From NCBI RefSeq assembly GCF_021602345.1, contig NZ_BQID01000011.1, positions 1 through 64,000 of the forward strand: a DNA stretch of 64,000 nucleotides, given 5' to 3'. The position numbers were made by a program, and so were the translations under genes. Every line of letters begins with the position of its first letter. Positions within the stretch are counted from its first letter, which is position 1. A model generated the notes under the pieces. The model saw only the letters and a program-made list of their open reading frames with translations, searched no databases and was not told the DNA's origin. Positions 10,187 through 20,708 of this stretch are shown piece by piece. This stretch comes from Pseudomonas pharyngis. GTDB taxonomy: Bacteria > Pseudomonadota > Gammaproteobacteria > Pseudomonadales > Pseudomonadaceae.

Positions 10187-10815
10187 GACTGCAATTCCTC
10201 CAGTCCGGCCTTTTGCCAGGCCTTGAAGGCTGGCCATTGGTAGACGGTTTCAACATAGGCTTGATCATCGGCCGGCAGCTTGACCTGATAGGTGCGCAGA
10301 CGCACGGCAATCGGGACGAAGAACGCATCGGCCAGCGACACCCGACCAAACAGGTAAGGCCCCGGTTCATTCGCGGCGGCGCGGCATTCGGCCCACAGCG
10401 CGAGCATGCGTTCGATGTCGACCTTCACTTCCGGCGGCACCGGGTTGAGCGGCGCGTCATGGCTCAGATTGAACGGCATGTGGTTGCGCATGGCGAAAAA
10501 GCCGCTGTGCATCTGCGCGCAGGCGGATCGCGCCTGGGCTCGGGCGAAGATATCGGTCGGCCAGAGTTGCTCGGAAGGAAACTGTTCGGCCAGGTATTCG
10601 GCAATCGCCAGCGAATCGGCAATGGTGCCGCGGGCGGTTTTCAGCAGCGGCACCTTGGCGGTCGGCGAATGGGTAAGCAACCGCTCGCGGGTGTCGGGCT
10701 TGCCGAGTTTGACCAGTTCTTCGGTGTAGGGCGCGCCGGTCAGTTCAAGCGCCAGTGCCGCGCGCAGGGACCAGGAGGAAAGCAGTTTGTCGCCGATGAT
10801 CAGGTGAAGGCTCAT
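10183..10815 (-). CDS. Glutathione S-transferase family protein
   Basis: A 210-residue soluble GST. The N-terminal thioredoxin fold runs to about residue 80 with the glutathione-site pattern SPTAKVPLL (cis-proline) and IADSLAIAEYL (Glu/Asp-Ser motif). The helical C-terminal domain includes VSLADAFFVPIAVRL, the N-capping region of the family. The early LSSWSLRAAL carries serines as candidate catalytic residues. The substrate is unknown; members conjugate glutathione to electrophiles or act as isomerases. AAAGGA precedes the ATG. It is the first gene of a pair with the Nudix fusion and is separated from argJ by a terminator. Confidence 0.9.
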   Translation of the reverse strand: MSLHLIIGDKLLSSWSLRAALALELTGAPYTEELVKLGKPDTRERLLTHSPTAKVPLLKTARGTIADSLAIAEYLAEQFPSEQLWPTDIFARAQARSACAQMHSGFFAMRNHMPFNLSHDAPLNPVPPEVKVDIERMLALWAECRAAANEPGPYLFGRVSLADAFFVPIAVRLRTYQVKLPADDQAYVETVYQWPAFKAWQKAGLEELQS

Positions 10816-10842
10816 GTTCGGGTCCTTTCATGGGACAGAAGA

Positions 10843-10865
10843 AAAGGAGGTCCGCAGACCTCCTT
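10843..10865 (-). terminator. Terminator after argJ
   Basis: On the minus strand AAGGAGGTC pairs with GACCTCCTT around TGCG, followed by a short T-rich stretch. It begins 12 bases after the argJ stop and separates argJ from the GST gene. Confidence 0.75.
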
Positions 10866-10877
10866 CTTCGGCAGGGA

Positions 10878-12095
10878 TCAGGTGCGGTATTCGGCGTTGA
10901 TCTTCACGTACTCGTGGGACAGGTCGGTGGTCCAGATGGTTTCGCTGCAATCGCCGCGACCCAGTTCGATACGGATGGTGATTTCTTCCTGTTGCATCAC
11001 CGCCGAGCCCTGGGCTTCGGTGTAAGTCGCGGCGCGGGCGCCACGGCTGGCGATGCACACCTCGCCAAGGAATACGTCGATCTTGCTTACGTCCAGGTCC
11101 GGCACGCCGGCCCGACCAACGGCAGCGAGGATTCGGCCCCAGTTCGGGTCGGACGCAAACAGTGCCGTCTTGATCAGCGGCGAGTGGGCCACGGTGTAGC
11201 CGACGTCCAGGCATTCCTGGTGATTGCCGCCGCCGTTGACTTCAACGGTCACGAACTTGGTCGCGCCTTCGCCGTCACGCACGATGGCCTGGGCCACGTC
11301 CATGCACACCTCGAACACGGCTTGTTTCAGCTTGGTGAACAGCTCGCCTTCGGCACGGGTGATTTCCGGCAGCGCAGCCTTGCCGGTGGCGATCAGCATG
11401 CAGCAGTCGTTGGTCGAGGTGTCGCCGTCGATGGTGATGCGGTTGAACGACTTGTTGGCGCCGTCCAGGATCAGGTTGTGCAGCACGTCGCGGGAGACTT
11501 TGGCGTCGGTGGCGATGTAACCGAGCATGGTCGCCATGTTCGGACGGATCATGCCCGCGCCCTTGCTGATGCCGGTGACGGTGATGGTCACGCCATCATG
11601 CTGGAACTGGCGGCTGGCGCCTTTTGGCAGCGTGTCGGTGGTCATGATGCCGGTGGCGGCGGCTTCCCAGTTGTTTTCCGACAGGTCGTCCAGCGCGGCC
11701 TGCAGGGCGCCTTCGATCTTCTCGACCGGCAGCGGCTCGCCGATCACGCCAGTGGAATACGGCAGGATCTGGCTGGCATCCACGCCGGTCAGTTCAGCCA
11801 GTTTGGCGGTGGTGCGCTCGGCGGCGGCCAGGCCCGGTTCGCCGGTGCCGGCGTTGGCATTGCCGGTGTTGGTCAACAGGTAGCGCACAGCGTTCTGCAC
11901 GCGTTTCTTGGCCAGGATCACCGGCGCTGCACAGAAAGCGTTCAACGTAAACACGCCCGCCACGGTGGAACCTTCGGCGCAACGCATCACGACGACATCC
12001 TTGCGCCCCGGGCGCTTGATGCCGGCCGAAGCGATACCGAGTTCAAAACCGGCAACCGGGTGCAACGTTGGCAAAGGACCAAGACCAACAGCCAT
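10878..12095 (-). CDS. argJ: Bifunctional glutamate N-acetyltransferase / amino-acid acetyltransferase
   Basis: ArgJ of 405 residues, normal length. It recycles acetyl groups from N-acetylornithine to glutamate in arginine biosynthesis. The precursor self-cleaves before a conserved threonine; that site, KGAGMIRPNMATMLGYIATD, is intact, with Thr as the nucleophile of the beta chain. Other family landmarks are STGVIGEPLP, TNDCCMLIATG and SDPNWGRILAAVGRAG. AAGGAG lies nine bases before ATG. It lies downstream of secA on the same strand but is separated from it by a terminator, so is probably transcribed alone. Confidence 0.96.
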   Translation of the reverse strand: MAVGLGPLPTLHPVAGFELGIASAGIKRPGRKDVVVMRCAEGSTVAGVFTLNAFCAAPVILAKKRVQNAVRYLLTNTGNANAGTGEPGLAAAERTTAKLAELTGVDASQILPYSTGVIGEPLPVEKIEGALQAALDDLSENNWEAAATGIMTTDTLPKGASRQFQHDGVTITVTGISKGAGMIRPNMATMLGYIATDAKVSRDVLHNLILDGANKSFNRITIDGDTSTNDCCMLIATGKAALPEITRAEGELFTKLKQAVFEVCMDVAQAIVRDGEGATKFVTVEVNGGGNHQECLDVGYTVAHSPLIKTALFASDPNWGRILAAVGRAGVPDLDVSKIDVFLGEVCIASRGARAATYTEAQGSAVMQQEEITIRIELGRGDCSETIWTTDLSHEYVKINAEYRT

Positions 12096-12157
12096 GAATG
12101 CGCTCCTTACTCAATGATGTCAGCACCGCCAAGCGTAGTGACGGTGGTGTAAATGGC

Positions 12158-12190
12158 AAAACGCCGCGACGGCTGGTGCCGGTCGCGGCG
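12158..12190 (-). terminator. Terminator after secA
   Basis: On the minus strand CGCCGCGAC (12190-12182) pairs perfectly with GTCGCGGCG (12170-12162), followed by TTTT. It lies about 30 bases after the secA stop. Confidence 0.85.
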
Positions 12191-12217
12191 CGGGTATTTC
12201 AGCGATTGAAACGGGTT

Positions 12218-14956
12218 TTACTGGATCTGCCCGTGGCAATGCTTGAATTTCTTGCCCGAACCGCAGTAGCACAGTTCGTTGCGGCCCAGCTTCTGCTCGT
12301 TGCGCACCGGGGCGGTGGCGAGGGCCACATCGACCTCTTCACCGACCAGTGCTTCCGGTTGATCCAGACCTGGCGCTTCAGCGTGTTCGAACTGCATGCG
12401 GGCGGCCAGTGCTTCGGCTTCCTGACGCAGGCGTTGCTCTTCCTCGGCCGGATCTTCGCGGCGAACCTGAACGTGCGACAACACACGGATCGAGTCGCGC
12501 TTGATCGAATCCAGCAGCTCGGAGAACAGCGTGAAGGACTCGCGCTTGTATTCCTGTTTCGGGTTTTTCTGCGCATAACCACGCAGGTGGATACCGTGAC
12601 GCAGGTGATCCATGGTCGACAGGTGGTCTTTCCACAGGTCGTCCAGAACGCGCAGCACGATCTGCTTCTCGAACGAGCGCAGGGCTTCGGCGCCAGCCTG
12701 GTCTTCTTTTTCGTTGTACGCGGCGATCAGCTCGTTCATCAGCTTTTCGCGCAGGGTTTCTTCGTACAGGTGATCGTCTTCGTCGAGCCATTGCTGGATC
12801 GGCAGCTTCACGCCGAAGTCGCTGGCGATCGACGCTTCCAGACCGGCCACGTCCCACTGCTCTGGCAGCGATTGCGGCGGAATGTGCGCGCTGACGGTGG
12901 CGTTCAGCACGTCCTGCCGGAAGTCAGCGATGGTTTCGCCGATGTTGTCCGCAGCCAGCAACGTGTTACGCATGTGATAGATCACTTTACGCTGTTCGTT
13001 GTTGACGTCGTCGAACTCGAGCAGTTGCTTGCGAATGTCGAAGTTGCGGCCTTCAACCTTGCGCTGTGCCTTCTCGATGGCGTTGGTCACCATGCGGTGT
13101 TCGATCGCTTCGCCAGGCTGCATGCCCAGGGCTTTCATGAAGTTCTTCACCCGGTCGGAGGCGAAGATACGCATCAGGCTGTCTTCCAGCGACAGGTAGA
13201 AGCGGCTGGAACCGGCGTCACCCTGACGGCCGGCACGGCCACGCAGCTGGTTGTCGATACGACGGGATTCGTGACGCTCGGACGCGATCACCTGCAGACC
13301 GCCGGACTCCAGCACTTGCTGGTGACGCTTCTGCCAGTCGGCCTTGATCTGGGCAATCTGCTCAGGGGTCGGGTTTTCCAGCGACGCGACTTCAACTTCC
13401 CAGTTGCCGCCCAACAGGATGTCGGTACCACGACCGGCCATGTTGGTAGCGATGGTCAGTGCGCCCGGACGACCGGCCTGCGCGATGATTTCAGCTTCTT
13501 TTTCGTGGAACTTGGCGTTCAGAACCTTGTGTTCGATGCCTTCCTTCACGAGCAATGCGGACATGTGCTCGGAGGTTTCGATGGTCGCAGTACCCACCAG
13601 CACCGGACGACCGGCAGCCATGCTTTCCTTGATGTCGTTGACGATCGCCGCATATTTCTCTTCGGCGGTCAGGAACACCAGGTCGTTGTAGTCCTTACGG
13701 GCCAACGGTTTGTTCGGCGGAATGACCATAACGTCCAGACCATAGATCTGGTGGAATTCGAATGCTTCGGTATCAGCGGTACCGGTCATGCCGGACAGCT
13801 TGGTGTATAGACGGAAGTAGTTCTGGAACGTGGTCGATGCCAGAGTCTGGCTTTCGGCCTGGATATTCAGGTTTTCCTTGGCTTCGATGGCCTGGTGCAA
13901 GCCTTCGGACAGACGACGACCCGGCATGGTGCGACCGGTGTGCTCGTCAACCAGCACGACCTGGCCGTCTTGCACGATGTATTCGACATTGCGGTTGAAC
14001 AGCTTGTGCGCACGCAGGCCGGCGTAAACGTGAGTCAGCAGACCCAGATTATGCGCCGAGTACAGGCTCTCGCCTTCAGCCAGCAGGCCAACACTGGCGA
14101 GTTGCTCTTCGATGAACTGGTGACCGGCTTCGTTGAGTTCGACCTGACGGGTCTTCTCGTCGACGGTGAAATGGCCTTCCTGGGTGACTTCGCCTTCGAC
14201 TTCTTCGACGTGCAGCTTGAGTTTCGGGATCAGCTTGTTGATCTCGATGTACAGCTTGGAGCTGTCCTCGGCCTGACCGGAAATGATCAGCGGGGTGCGC
14301 GCTTCGTCAATGAGGATGGAGTCGACTTCGTCGATCACGGCAAAGTTGAGTTCGCGCTGGAATTTCTCTTCCATGCTGAACGCCATGTTGTCGCGCAGGT
14401 AGTCGAACCCGAATTCGTTGTTGGTGCCGTAGGTGATGTCGGCGGCGTAGGCGGCGCGCTTCTCTTCCGGCGGCTGGAACGGCGTCACGATGCCGACGCT
14501 CAGACCGAGGAATTCATACAGCGGACGCATCCAGTTGGCGTCGCGGCGGGCCAGGTAATCGTTCACGGTCACAACGTGCACGCCCTTGCCGGACAGCGCG
14601 TTGAGGTAAACGCCCAGAGTACCCACCAGCGTCTTGCCCTCACCGGTGCGCATTTCGGCGATCTTGCCTTCGTGCAGGGTCATGCCACCGATCAGCTGGA
14701 CGTCAAAGTGGCGCATGCCCATGACACGCTTGCCGGCTTCACGGGCGACCGCGAAGGCTTCGGGCAACAGCTTGTCGAGGGTCTCCCCCTTGGCAATGCG
14801 GTCCTTGAACTCTGCGGTCTTGGCGCGCAGTTGATCGTCCGAGAGGGCGACCATCTTCTCTTCGAAGGCATTGACGAGCTGCACCGTCTTGAGCATGCGT
14901 TTGATTTCACGCTCGTTCTTGCTTCCAAAAAGTTTCTTTAACAAAGGCGCAAACAT
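12218..14956 (-). CDS. secA: Preprotein translocase ATPase SecA
   Basis: SecA, 912 residues, the motor that drives unfolded preproteins through SecYEG. The start is the ATG at 14956 ([17 protein letters not shown]); the open frame extends further but without family similarity. Visible landmarks are the Walker A region RTGEGKT near residue 108, the [19 protein letters not shown] Walker B region, the [13 protein letters not shown] motif of the second nucleotide domain, [18 protein letters not shown], and the C-terminal zinc finger [14 protein letters not shown], which binds SecB and phospholipid. All are intact. It is divergent from dciA over about 300 bases; no secM-like leader ORF is evident. 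Confidence 0.97.
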   Translation of the reverse strand: MFAPLLKKLFGSKNEREIKRMLKTVQLVNAFEEKMVALSDDQLRAKTAEFKDRIAKGETLDKLLPEAFAVAREAGKRVMGMRHFDVQLIGGMTLHEGKIAEMRTGEGKTLVGTLGVYLNALSGKGVHVVTVNDYLARRDANWMRPLYEFLGLSVGIVTPFQPPEEKRAAYAADITYGTNNEFGFDYLRDNMAFSMEEKFQRELNFAVIDEVDSILIDEARTPLIISGQAEDSSKLYIEINKLIPKLKLHVEEVEGEVTQEGHFTVDEKTRQVELNEAGHQFIEEQLASVGLLAEGESLYSAHNLGLLTHVYAGLRAHKLFNRNVEYIVQDGQVVLVDEHTGRTMPGRRLSEGLHQAIEAKENLNIQAESQTLASTTFQNYFRLYTKLSGMTGTADTEAFEFHQIYGLDVMVIPPNKPLARKDYNDLVFLTAEEKYAAIVNDIKESMAAGRPVLVGTATIETSEHMSALLVKEGIEHKVLNAKFHEKEAEIIAQAGRPGALTIATNMAGRGTDILLGGNWEVEVASLENPTPEQIAQIKADWQKRHQQVLESGGLQVIASERHESRRIDNQLRGRAGRQGDAGSSRFYLSLEDSLMRIFASDRVKNFMKALGMQPGEAIEHRMVTNAIEKAQRKVEGRNFDIRKQLLEFDDVNNEQRKVIYHMRNTLLAADNIGETIADFRQDVLNATVSAHIPPQSLPEQWDVAGLEASIASDFGVKLPIQQWLDEDDHLYEETLREKLMNELIAAYNEKEDQAGAEALRSFEKQIVLRVLDDLWKDHLSTMDHLRHGIHLRGYAQKNPKQEYKRESFTLFSELLDSIKRDSIRVLSHVQVRREDPAEEEQRLRQEAEALAARMQFEHAEAPGLDQPEALVGEEVDVALATAPVRNEQKLGRNELCYCGSGKKFKHCHGQIQ

Positions 14957-15263
14957 ATCGGCAGGATCTTCCACACTAAAGGGATGGAGGGCGGCCCCGT
15001 GAGTCGCCCGTGCAGCCCTCATGGCCGCATGCGAACGAGCATTCTACCCGGAAACGGTGGTGAGGAAAGTGGGGATATTCCACGATGCTGGCACTGCGCT
15101 TTGACGGGGCTCACTTAAAATAGGGGCGTTTTGCTCAACTTCAAGCCGTACAGGGAAGAAGTTAGTCGTTGATTTAATGGGCAAAGCAGGGACAAAAGCA
15201 ATGGGCGAGTGAAATGGCTGCCATCTGCTACCATGGCGCCTCTGTCACTTCAGGTCCTAGATC
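14957..15263. other. Divergent promoter region between secA and dciA
   Basis: About 300 bases between the two divergently transcribed genes. I see no gene and no secretion-arrest leader peptide. It should hold the promoters of both genes but no box is strong enough to name. Confidence 0.5.
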
Positions 15264-15719
15264 ATGGCATTTCGCCCTCTCACAGCCAGAGCGCCCGCCG
15301 TTCTGCTACGCGAAGCCAGGCCGTTGAAAGCCATCCTCGGTCATGCCCAGCGTCTGGCCCATCTGCAACGTCTGCTCGAAAGCCAGCTGCAACCTGCCGC
15401 CCGCGCGCACTGCCACGTAGCCAAGTGGCGCGAAGGCGAACTGTTGCTGATCGTCACCGACGGCCATTGGGCCACGCGCCTGCGCTATCAGCAGAAACGC
15501 CTGCAACGGCAACTGCAGATGTTCGATGAGTTCGCCAATCTGACACGGATAAAATTCGCCGTGCGGCCACCGACCCTCCAGCGCGAGGCGAACGGGCCGA
15601 CGATCGACCTGTCGACGGATGCGGCGGCGACCATCCAGGCTACCGCCGACGGGATCAGCGATCCGAATCTGCGAGCGGCACTGGAACGACTGGCCGCCCA
15701 CGCCAAACCTAAACCCTGA
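15264..15719 (+). CDS. dciA: DUF721 protein, probable helicase loader DciA
   Basis: A 151-residue DUF721 protein. The N-terminal half shows the conserved basic helix (REARPLKAILGHAQRLAHL) and the LLIVTDGHWATRLRYQQ segment, which is the DciA/KH-like core. The C-terminal half (about 100-151) is low-complexity and probably disordered, as in other DciA proteins. DciA assists loading of the replicative helicase DnaB in bacteria that lack DnaC or DnaI. Its position beside secA matches P. aeruginosa gene order as I remember it. The ribosome site is weak. The DUF721 assignment is good; the specific function is inferred from the family. Confidence 0.78.
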   Translation: MAFRPLTARAPAVLLREARPLKAILGHAQRLAHLQRLLESQLQPAARAHCHVAKWREGELLLIVTDGHWATRLRYQQKRLQRQLQMFDEFANLTRIKFAVRPPTLQREANGPTIDLSTDAAATIQATADGISDPNLRAALERLAAHAKPKP

Positions 15720-15730
15720 GCCTTGGTTGA

Positions 15731-17218
15731 TCAGCGGCGTTTGCTGCCCCCGAGCAATGACCCCATCAGACCGCGCACCAACTGTTTACCCAGCGAATTC
15801 GCTGCCTGGCGCATCGCAGACTTGAGCGCCTGCCCCGCCGCCGTCCCGAGGAACTCTCCGGCCTTGTCCGCCAGGCTCGGCTCCTCAATCGCCGGTTTGC
15901 CCGGCGCCGCTTCCGCCTCCGGTCCCAGCCCCTTGCGGCCCATCAGAATTTCATAGGCCGACTCCCGGTCGATCGGCTTGTCATAACGGCCCTTGAACGG
16001 CGAACCGGCGATCAGCATCGTGCGTTCGGTCTCGGTCAACGGCCCGATCCGCGATTGCGGCGGTGCCACCAGCACCCGCTGCACCATTTCCGGCGTGCCC
16101 TTCTCTTGCAGCGTGCCGACCAAAGCCTCGCCGATCCCGAGTTCGGTGAGCACCGATAACGTGTCGAACGCCGGATTCGGCCGGAAGCCGTCCGCCACCG
16201 CCCGCAGGGATTTCTGCTCCTTGGCGGTGAACGCGCGCAGGCCGTGCTGGATCCGCAGCCCCAGTTGCGCCAGCACATCGTCCGGCAGATCGCCCGGCGA
16301 CTGGGTGACGAAATACACGCCCACACCTTTGGAACGGATCAGCCGCACCACTTGCTCCAGCCGCTCCTGCAACGCCTTCGGCGTATCGCCAAACAACAAA
16401 TGCGCCTCATCGAAGAACAGCGCCAGCAACGGTTTATCGGCATCGCCGCGTTCCGGTAATTGCTCGAACAGCTCGGCCAGCAGCCACAGCAGGAAGGTCG
16501 CGTAGACCTTCGGCGCTTCATGCACCAGACGACTGGCGTCGAGCAAATGGATGCGCCCGCGACCGTCAGCGGTCGGTTGCAGAATATCTTCCAGTTGCAG
16601 CGCCGGTTCGCCGAACAACGCCTCGGCGCCCTGCTGCTCCAGCGTGGCCAGACGCCGCAACAGCGCCTGGCTGGAGCCGGTGGTGAACAGCGCCGCGTCT
16701 TCGCCCAACAGCTGCGGATTGTCCTTCAGGTGATTGAGCAACGCTTTGAGGTCTTTGAGGTCCAGCAGCAACAGGCCTTCGCGATCCGCCACCTTGAAAG
16801 CGGCGTACAACGCCGATTGCTGGCTGTCGGTCAGTTCCAGCAAGGCGCCGATCAGCAGCGGGCCCATTTCGCTCAGCGTGGTGCGCAACGGATGACCGGA
16901 CTGACCGTGAATGTCCCACAAGGTCACGGGATACGCCTGAGGCTTGTGATTGAGCCACGGCATGCCGGCGATGCGCTCGGCAATCTTGCCCTGGGGATTG
17001 CCGGCAGCACCGAGGCCGCACAGGTCGCCCTTGACGTCGGCGGCGAACACCGCGACGCCGGCGTCGCTGAACGCCTCGGCCAGACGCTGCAAGGTGACGG
17101 TCTTGCCGGTACCGGTGGCCCCGGCCACCAGCCCGTGACGGTTGGCCAGGCGCATGGCCTGGGCGATCGGTTGCCCGGCGAGGTCGGCGCCGATTACGAG
17201 TTGCAAGGAGTCAGGCAT
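15731..17218 (-). CDS. HerA-like ATPase, DUF853 family
   Basis: A 495-residue ATPase of the DUF853/HerA-FtsK superfamily. Walker A is GATGTGKT (about residues 33-40), followed by VAVFAADVKGDLCGL; Walker B is LLALFFDEAHLLF (about 280). A later segment, VGVYFVTQSPGDLPDDVLAQLG, is the sensor region typical of HerA-type translocases. The C-terminus after about residue 410 is alanine-rich with a basic tail. Relatives are called helicase HerA-like; in E. coli this is YjgR. The function is not established. I prefer ATG 17218 over the TTG at 17230. The gene converges with dciA with 11 bases between the stops. Confidence 0.87.
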   Translation of the reverse strand: MPDSLQLVIGADLAGQPIAQAMRLANRHGLVAGATGTGKTVTLQRLAEAFSDAGVAVFAADVKGDLCGLGAAGNPQGKIAERIAGMPWLNHKPQAYPVTLWDIHGQSGHPLRTTLSEMGPLLIGALLELTDSQQSALYAAFKVADREGLLLLDLKDLKALLNHLKDNPQLLGEDAALFTTGSSQALLRRLATLEQQGAEALFGEPALQLEDILQPTADGRGRIHLLDASRLVHEAPKVYATFLLWLLAELFEQLPERGDADKPLLALFFDEAHLLFGDTPKALQERLEQVVRLIRSKGVGVYFVTQSPGDLPDDVLAQLGLRIQHGLRAFTAKEQKSLRAVADGFRPNPAFDTLSVLTELGIGEALVGTLQEKGTPEMVQRVLVAPPQSRIGPLTETERTMLIAGSPFKGRYDKPIDRESAYEILMGRKGLGPEAEAAPGKPAIEEPSLADKAGEFLGTAAGQALKSAMRQAANSLGKQLVRGLMGSLLGGSKRR

Positions 17219-17405
17219 TTGGTCACCCAATGGTTAATCTTTGTCGAGCATGGCCGATAGCTAAAGGTGACAGATGCGACTGACATCCGCATCGGAGATT
17301 TCCCTAAGGAGAAGCGGAAATACCTGCTTGTACTCATCAAGCCCACCTAGCGAGCATCTATAGAAGCACGCCCTGAATAATAAGACCTTAGCGGAACCCC
17401 AAGCC

Positions 17406-19295
17406 ATGAACAAAAATCTGCGTTTCAGCCATAAAATTTTGCTTGCCGCCGCCCTCATCGTTATTGCCGCCTTCGCCTCGTTCACGCTGTACAACGACTG
17501 GTTGCAACGCAATGCGATCCGCGAGGACCTGGACAATTACCTCAACGAGATGGGCGAGGTCACAGCCGACAACATTCAGACCTGGCTCAGCGGGCGCATC
17601 CTGCTGATCGAGAACGCTGCCCAGAACATTGCGATCAACCCCGAGCCTGCCGCCGTCGCCAGCCTGCTGGAACAGAAAGCCCTGACTTCGACTTTCATGG
17701 CGTCCTACCTGGGCGATGCCACCGGGCACTTCACCATCCGCCCGGATGCGAAGATGCCGGACGGTTTCGATCCGCGCGTTCGCCCTTGGTATAAAGGTGC
17801 GGAAAGCAGCAGCACCTCGACCCTGACCGAACCGTACATCGACGCCGCCACCGGCCAGACCATCATTTCCATCGCCACCGCCGCGAAAAAGGCCGGCCAG
17901 AGCGTGGGCGTGGTGGGCGGCGATCTGAGCCTGCAAACCCTGATCAACACCCTCAGCGCCCGGGATTTCTCTGGCATGGGTTACGCGTTCCTGGTCAGCG
18001 CCGACGGCAAGATTCTGGTGCACCCGGACAAGGCCCTGGTGATGAAGTCCTTGAAGGAAGCCTATCCGCAGGACACCCCGCGCATCAGCAGCGACTTCAC
18101 TGAAGTCACCGTCGACGGCAAGACCCGCATCGTCAACTTCACCCCGATCAAAGGCCTGCCGTCGGTGAACTGGTACATCGGCCTGTCGGTGGACAAAGAC
18201 AAAGCCTTCTCGATGCTCAGCGAATTCCGCACCTCGGCGGTGATCGCCACCGTGATTGCGGTGGCGATCATCATCGCCCTGCTCGGCATGCTGATCCGCA
18301 TTCTGATCCAGCCGCTGCACGTGATGACCCGCGCCATGGAAGACATCGCCGACGGCGAAGGCGACCTGACCAAGCGCCTGACCATCCAGAACCAGGACGA
18401 ATTCGGCGTGCTCGGCACGGCGTTCAACCGTTTCGTCGAACGTATCCACGGCTCGATCCGCGAAGTGTCGTCGGCCACCGGCCAGGTCAACGAAGTCGCC
18501 CTGCGGGTAGTCGCGGCCTCGAACTCGTCGATGTACAACTCCGACCAGCAAGCCTCGCGCACCAACAGCGTGGCGGCGGCGATCAACCAGCTCGGCGCCG
18601 CCGCCCAGGAAATCGCTCGCAACGCCGCACAAGCCTCGACCCAGGCCAGCGACGCCCGTGGCCTGGCTGAAGACGGCCAGCAAGTGGTGGAGCGCAGCAT
18701 CAAGGCGATGAATCAACTGTCGAGCATGCTCAGCGCATCCAGCAGCAATATCGAATCGCTGAACAGCAAGACCGTGAACATCGGCCAGATCCTGGAAGTG
18801 ATCACCAGCATTTCCCAGCAAACCAATCTGCTGGCGCTCAACGCGGCCATCGAGGCAGCGCGGGCCGGTGAAGCCGGGCGCGGTTTTGCGGTGGTGGCGG
18901 ACGAGGTGCGCAACCTCGCCCACCGCACCCAGGAATCGGCGCAACAGGTGCAGACCATGATCGAGGAGCTGCAAGTCGGCGCCCGCGAATCCGTCAGCAC
19001 CATGAGCGACAGCCAGCGACACAGCCAGGACAGCGTGGACATCGCCAACCTCGCCGGCGAGCGCCTGAACAGCGTGACCCAGCGCATTGGTGAAATCGAC
19101 GGGATGAACCAGTCGGTGGCGACCGCGACCGAGGAACAGACTGCCGTGGTCGAGTCGATCAACGTGGATATTACCGAGATCAATACGCTGAACCAGGAAG
19201 GTGTCGAGAACTTGCAGGCGACGTTGCGTGCCTGCTCGGATCTGGAGCAGCAGGCTTCGAGACTGAAGCAGTTGGTGGGTAGTTTCCGGATCTAA
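17406..19295 (+). CDS. Methyl-accepting chemotaxis protein, amino-acid-type dCache sensor
   Basis: A 629-residue chemoreceptor: TM1 about 10-29, periplasmic double-Cache domain about 35-275, TM2 about 278-300, HAMP about 300-355, and a signalling domain with the conserved hairpin [20 protein letters not shown] then [18 protein letters not shown]. The dCache amino-acid motif described for PctA-type receptors is almost complete in the same numbering: Arg126, Trp128, Tyr129, Asp146 and Asp173 are present, but position 121 is Phe instead of Tyr. It therefore probably senses an amino acid or related amine. No adapter genes are adjacent; it stands alone with a weak ribosome site. Confidence 0.93.
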   Translation: MNKNLRFSHKILLAAALIVIAAFASFTLYNDWLQRNAIREDLDNYLNEMGEVTADNIQTWLSGRILLIENAAQNIAINPEPAAVASLLEQKALTSTFMASYLGDATGHFTIRPDAKMPDGFDPRVRPWYKGAESSSTSTLTEPYIDAATGQTIISIATAAKKAGQSVGVVGGDLSLQTLINTLSARDFSGMGYAFLVSADGKILVHPDKALVMKSLKEAYPQDTPRISSDFTEVTVDGKTRIVNFTPIKGLPSVNWYIGLSVDKDKAFSMLSEFRTSAVIATVIAVAIIIALLGMLIRILIQPLHVMTRAMEDIADGEGDLTKRLTIQNQDEFGVLGTAFNRFVERIHGSIREVSSATGQVNEVALRVVAASNSSMYNSDQQASRTNSVAAAINQLGAAAQEIARNAAQASTQASDARGLAEDGQQVVERSIKAMNQLSSMLSASSSNIESLNSKTVNIGQILEVITSISQQTNLLALNAAIEAARAGEAGRGFAVVADEVRNLAHRTQESAQQVQTMIEELQVGARESVSTMSDSQRHSQDSVDIANLAGERLNSVTQRIGEIDGMNQSVATATEEQTAVVESINVDITEINTLNQEGVENLQATLRACSDLEQQASRLKQLVGSFRI

Positions 19296-19315
19296 GATCA
19301 AGATCAAAAGCCTAC

Positions 19316-19477
19316 CCCCTCACCCCCAACCCTCTCCCCCAAGGGGGCGAGGGGGAAAGGGAGCAGATCTTCAGGGTTTTCAGGTCCTGAGCTCGGCGCG
19401 AAACTTTCAGGTCGATGTATCACGACCAAACACCTCGGTCAGTCCCCTCTCCCCCTGGGAGAGGGTTAGGGTGAGGG
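19316..19477. repeat. Intergenic inverted-repeat element
   Basis: About 160 bases bounded by related inverted ends: CCCTCACCCCCAACCCTCTC at the left and GGGAGAGGGTTAGGGTGAGG at the right. Each end is itself nearly palindromic (CCCCC AAGGGGG and CCTCTCCCCCTGGGAGAGG). The pattern fits a small non-autonomous mobile repeat widespread in pseudomonads and xanthomonads. No coding sequence lies inside. It may also fold as a transcript end for the chemoreceptor gene. Confidence 0.7.
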
Positions 19478-19595
19478 CCTGACGCCCTCAACCCCAGCAC
19501 AAATCCCCCTGCCGCCCCCCACCGCGAAACCCCGACCGAACATCTATTCTTGATAAAGGTCAACCAAGGGAGATCACTGCGGAGGGACGTTCACC

Positions 19596-20708
19596 GTGCA
19601 TATCGCTGACATCACCATGTTCTACGCCCCGGCCAGCGGCGGCGTGCGCACCTATCTGGATGCCAAGCACCGTCGGCTGGGGGGCAAGCCCGGCATCCGC
19701 CACAGCCTGCTGATCCCCGGGGCGGATTTTGGTGAGTCTGACGGCGTTTATACGGTTCCCGCCCCTGCCCTGCCCTTCGGCAAGGGCTATCGTTTTCCCC
19801 TGCGCCTGGCCCCTTGGCGAAACGTCCTGCAGGATCTGCAACCCGATCTGATCGAAGTCGGCGACCCGTACCTCACCGCCTGGGCCGCGCTCGATGCACG
19901 GCGACAACTGGATGTGCCGGTGATCGGTTTCTACCACTCGGACCTGCCGCTGCTGGTGGGCAACCGCATGGGCCATTGGGTCACGCCAAATGTCGATGCG
20001 TATGTGCGCAAGTTGTACGGCAATTTCGACCGGGTGCTGGCACCCAGCCAGGTCATGGCCGACAAGCTCAGCAGACTGGGGGTACGTAACGTATATGTGC
20101 AGCCCCTGGGCGTTGACCTTCAGACCTTCCACCCGGATGCCCGCGACGCTGGATTACGCGCCGAGCTGGGGATCGCCGAGGACACGCGCCTGCTGATCTT
20201 TGCCGGTCGCGGTTCCAAGGAGAAAAACCTGCCGGTGCTGCTCGACTGCATGAAACGCCTGGGGCTGCGTTATCACTTGTTGCTGGTCGGCTCGTCGATG
20301 CCGGCGTCCGTCCCGGACAACGTCAGCGTGATCGACCGGTTCTGCCCTGCCGTACAGGTCGCGCGGTTGATGGCCAGTGCCGACGCGCTGATCCATGCCG
20401 GCGATCAGGAAACCTTCGGCCTGGTGATCCTGGAGGCCATGGCTTGTGGCATTCCGGTGGTGGCGGTGGCGGCCGGGGCGTTCGAAGAAATCGTCAGCGA
20501 ATCCTGCGGCCTGCTCTGCGCGCCGAACAATGCGCAAGCCATGGCCAATGCCGTGCGCGAACTGTTCAGTCGCGGGACTGACGTAATCGGTCGACAGGCA
20601 CGCCAACATGTCGAACGGCATTACGCCTGGGACACGGTGGTCGACAGCCTGCTGAGCCATTACCACGCGGTTCTCGGCGATTCGGTTCCTCGGGTGGCCA
20701 ATGGCTGA
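19596..20708 (+). CDS. GT4-family glycosyltransferase
   Basis: A 370-residue glycosyltransferase of the GT-B fold, family 4 type. The N-terminal half has the acceptor-side opening FYAPASGGVRTYLDAK. The C-terminal half binds the nucleotide sugar: FAGRGSKEKNLPVLLD and the E-x7-E motif in QETFGLVILEAMACGIPVVA (first Glu near residue 272). It is cytoplasmic or membrane-associated. It starts at a GTG preceded by GGAGG. It overlaps the deacetylase gene by eight bases and heads a three-gene unit (glycosyltransferase, DUF2334 deacetylase, UPF0104 membrane protein), which suggests making and modifying a membrane-linked glycan or glycolipid. The product is unknown. Confidence 0.88.
   Translation: MHIADITMFYAPASGGVRTYLDAKHRRLGGKPGIRHSLLIPGADFGESDGVYTVPAPALPFGKGYRFPLRLAPWRNVLQDLQPDLIEVGDPYLTAWAALDARRQLDVPVIGFYHSDLPLLVGNRMGHWVTPNVDAYVRKLYGNFDRVLAPSQVMADKLSRLGVRNVYVQPLGVDLQTFHPDARDAGLRAELGIAEDTRLLIFAGRGSKEKNLPVLLDCMKRLGLRYHLLLVGSSMPASVPDNVSVIDRFCPAVQVARLMASADALIHAGDQETFGLVILEAMACGIPVVAVAAGAFEEIVSESCGLLCAPNNAQAMANAVRELFSRGTDVIGRQARQHVERHYAWDTVVDSLLSHYHAVLGDSVPRVANG

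Noticed and set aside
17388-19307. 639-codon ORF antisense to the chemoreceptor
   Set aside because: His/Arg/Asp-rich shadow frame with no family pattern.
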